Assembly (NCBI GenBank): GCA_019246495.1
Contig: JAFAQI010000196.1
Span: 1-6,079 of the forward strand
Origin: Frankiales bacterium
GTDB taxonomy: Bacteria > Actinomycetota > Actinomycetes > JAFAQI01
Reading direction: 5' to 3'
DNA: 6,079 nucleotides
Shown here in pieces: positions 4,709-6,079 of this stretch. Each line of letters opens with the position of its first letter. Within the stretch, counting starts at the first letter, position 1. The translations under genes were made by a program, and so were the position numbers. The notes under the pieces are model-generated. The model had not been told where the DNA came from. It made no database searches and saw nothing but the letters and a program-made list of their open reading frames with translations.

Positions 4709-5824
4709 ATGAACTCCGCCGGCCAACCCGCCCGCCGCGTCCTGCAACGGCTGCGCGCCGCGCGCCGACGTGTCGCGCTGGTCACCGCGCCGGAGTCACC
4801 GCGCGGCAAGAGGGTCACGCTCGTCTCTCTTGTCGTGCTCACCGCCGGCATCACCGCCTTGAGCACGCTCGCCGGTGTCCAGATCACGCCGACGCTCGCT
4901 CTCACGGTCCCCGTGGTGCTCGGCGGATTCCTCCTCGACCGCCCCGCGCTGCAAGCCCTGCTGGTCGTCGTAGCCGTGGCGTTCGTCGTAGAGGTGGCCG
5001 ACCTCGGTTGGACGGACGTCCGGCCCGGCTCGGCGGTCGTCCTCGCGCTGATGGGAGTCATCAGCGTCGAGCTCGCCCGCGACCGAGAACGACTCGGACT
5101 GTCGATGGGCCGCGGCGAGTCGATGCTGCTCGAGCTGAGCGAGCAGCTTCGTCGCCAGGGTGAGCTGCCGCCGCTGCCGCAGGGCTGGGCCGCCGACGTC
5201 GCGCAGCGCTCCGCCGGCGGGTCGACCTTCGGCGGCGACTTCATGGTCTCGACGTTGACTGACAACGGGCGGCGGTTGGAGCTCGCACTTGTCGACGTAT
5301 CCGGCAAGGGCGTGGACGCGGGCACGCGTGCCTTGCTGCTGTCCGGCGCACTCGGTGGACTGCTCGGCGCGGTGCCGGCCAAGCAGTTCCTCGACGCGGC
5401 GAACGATTACCTGCTGCGCCAGCAGTGGGACGAGGGTTTCGCAACCGCGCTGCATCTCACGATCGATCTGGAGACCGGGGACTACCGGCTGACGAACGCC
5501 GGCCATCCACCGGCCGCGCACTACGCCGGCGGAAGCGGCCGCTGGCAGGTCGTCGAGCAGGACGGGACGATCCTCGGTCTGGTGCCGGACGTGACGTTCC
5601 CGGTGGCGGAAGGCCGGCTGGCGCGCTTCGACGCGTTGCTGCTCTACACCGACGGCCTTGTCGAGGTGCCCGGTCGTGACCTCGAGCTCGGTATCGACCG
5701 GCTGCTCGGCGCCGCCGAGCGGTTGATCCCGCGAGGATTCGAGCACGGTGCCGAGGCGCTGATCACCGCCGTCGCCCAGCAGGCAAGTGATGACCGCGCC
5801 GTCGTGCTGCTCTGGCGCACCTGA
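4709..5824 (+). CDS. Membrane-anchored SpoIIE/PP2C-type serine phosphatase
   Basis: A 371-residue protein with a basic N-terminus (Arg-rich, 9-35), about four hydrophobic segments (36-56, 59-76, 80-100, 108-123), a linker with helical, coiled-coil-like character (124-150), then a SpoIIE-type PP2C phosphatase domain (about 155-371). The domain should face the cytoplasm and remove phosphate from Ser/Thr of a partner protein, in this family often an anti-sigma-factor antagonist. The metal-binding aspartates are all present: TFGGDF (D177), LVDVSGKG (D196), YTDGLVE (D315) and SDDRAVVLL (D361/D362), with NAGHPP (263-268) and ILGL (288-291) also conserved. No PAS or GAF sensor is seen, so the membrane part may be the sensor or anchor. 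No anti-sigma factor or antagonist gene is in the window. ATG 4709 is preferred over in-frame ATG 4652 because a TANNNT element lies between them and the palindrome at 4634-4649 would abut the earlier start. Confidence 0.93.
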   Translation: MNSAGQPARRVLQRLRAARRRVALVTAPESPRGKRVTLVSLVVLTAGITALSTLAGVQITPTLALTVPVVLGGFLLDRPALQALLVVVAVAFVVEVADLGWTDVRPGSAVVLALMGVISVELARDRERLGLSMGRGESMLLELSEQLRRQGELPPLPQGWAADVAQRSAGGSTFGGDFMVSTLTDNGRRLELALVDVSGKGVDAGTRALLLSGALGGLLGAVPAKQFLDAANDYLLRQQWDEGFATALHLTIDLETGDYRLTNAGHPPAAHYAGGSGRWQVVEQDGTILGLVPDVTFPVAEGRLARFDALLLYTDGLVEVPGRDLELGIDRLLGAAERLIPRGFEHGAEALITAVAQQASDDRAVVLLWRT

Positions 5825-5852
5825 ACCGTCCAGAGGGAAACGCCGTTCCGGC

Positions 5853-6079
5853 CTAGGGGCGCGGCTGCACCACGGACGGCGTCACCGGACGTGCGGCCAT
5901 CGACAAGTACGCCGACTCCACCCACTCGCTCAGCAACGGCCGCGTCTCCGCCGGGTCGACGACGTCGTCGACGAGGAACCGCTCGGCGGTGCGGAACGGC
6001 GACCGCACCGCTTCAAGCTCGGCCGCGATCTCCTCCTTCACGCGTGCCGCGTCGTCCCCGGCGTCGGCGAGCATTCGCT
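5853..6079 (-). CDS. Acyl-CoA carboxylase carboxyltransferase subunit (C-terminal fragment)
   Basis: The last 74 residues of a leftward gene whose start lies beyond the right edge. The pattern RVKEEIAAEL, SPFRTAERF, VDDVVDPAETRPLL and EWVESA matches the extreme C-terminus of biotin-dependent carboxyltransferase subunits (acetyl-, propionyl- or related acyl-CoA carboxylases), where the segment SP(F/Y)-A-E and DP-x-x-T-R is conserved. Such subunits move carboxylate from carboxybiotin to an acyl-CoA, making malonyl-CoA or methylmalonyl-CoA. The acceptor cannot be told from this tail. The final 15 or so residues (MAARPVTPSVVQPRP) are a non-conserved Pro-rich end. It is convergent with the phosphatase gene, with 28 bases between the stops and no clear terminator hairpin there. 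Confidence 0.82.
   Translation of the reverse strand, partial: RMLADAGDDAARVKEEIAAELEAVRSPFRTAERFLVDDVVDPAETRPLLSEWVESAYLSMAARPVTPSVVQPRP

Noticed and set aside
3725..4747. A 340-codon minus-strand frame across rpiB and its downstream gap.
   Set aside because: It overlaps rpiB fully and is Arg/Gly-rich without motifs.
4796..5746. A 316-codon minus-strand frame opposite the phosphatase gene.
   Set aside because: It is a shadow of a gene with complete catalytic motifs; the product is low-complexity and lacks any recognisable domain.
5836..5849. GGAA-N6-TTCC hairpin between the phosphatase and carboxyltransferase stops.
   Set aside because: Only four base pairs with two A-T pairs; too weak to call a terminator.
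1..6079. A search by eye for CRISPR arrays, insertion sequences, tRNA genes, riboswitches, long direct repeats and defence genes.
   Set aside because: None seen. Composition and codon use look even across the window, with no sign of horizontal transfer.

Overview
This window looks like chromosomal DNA from a high-GC actinobacterium. Third codon positions are strongly G/C-rich, GTG starts are common, and two genes seem to begin at or close to their transcription start. The RpiB protein uses the glutamate-type active site known from Mycobacterium. The genus cannot be fixed from the sequence. I see no mobile element, CRISPR array, tRNA, rRNA or phage gene, and no obvious new multi-gene system. 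It reads as ordinary core and housekeeping DNA with a few small or uncharacterised genes.

Left part (1-2395). A gene truncated by the left edge runs leftward and encodes an isocitrate lyase/PEP mutase-superfamily enzyme. Divergent from it, rightward, is a 55-codon gene of unknown function (764-931). It is followed 42 bases later by a complete NAD(P)-dependent aldehyde dehydrogenase (974-2395) with a good ribosome binding site. The 112-base gap between the divergent starts (652-763) holds a GGTTCG/CGAACC palindrome and a possible promoter. The small gene and the dehydrogenase probably form one operon.

Middle part (2396-3800). A strong hairpin with 18-bp perfect arms separates the dehydrogenase from a convergent gene for a small secreted protein. 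That protein has a signal peptide and what looks like an internal duplication of about 67 residues. Behind it on the same strand is a DUF429-family protein (predicted RNase H-like fold). Its start codon lies only 20 bases from the divergent start codon of rpiB.

Right part (3801-6079). rpiB (ribose-5-phosphate isomerase B, pentose phosphate pathway) runs rightward. The 408 bases after it hold a candidate leftward reading frame (4252-4602, overlapping the 3' end of rpiB), two adjacent palindromes (4614-4630 and 4634-4649) and a TANNNT -10 element. These lead into a membrane-anchored SpoIIE/PP2C-type serine phosphatase (4709-5824). The window ends with the C-terminal part of a leftward acyl-CoA carboxylase carboxyltransferase gene, convergent with the phosphatase.

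Functional links are loose. The lyase/mutase-like enzyme, aldehyde dehydrogenase and acyl-CoA carboxylase all handle small organic acids or acyl groups, and RpiB interconverts pentose phosphates. The phosphatase is probably a signalling protein acting on a partner not encoded here.
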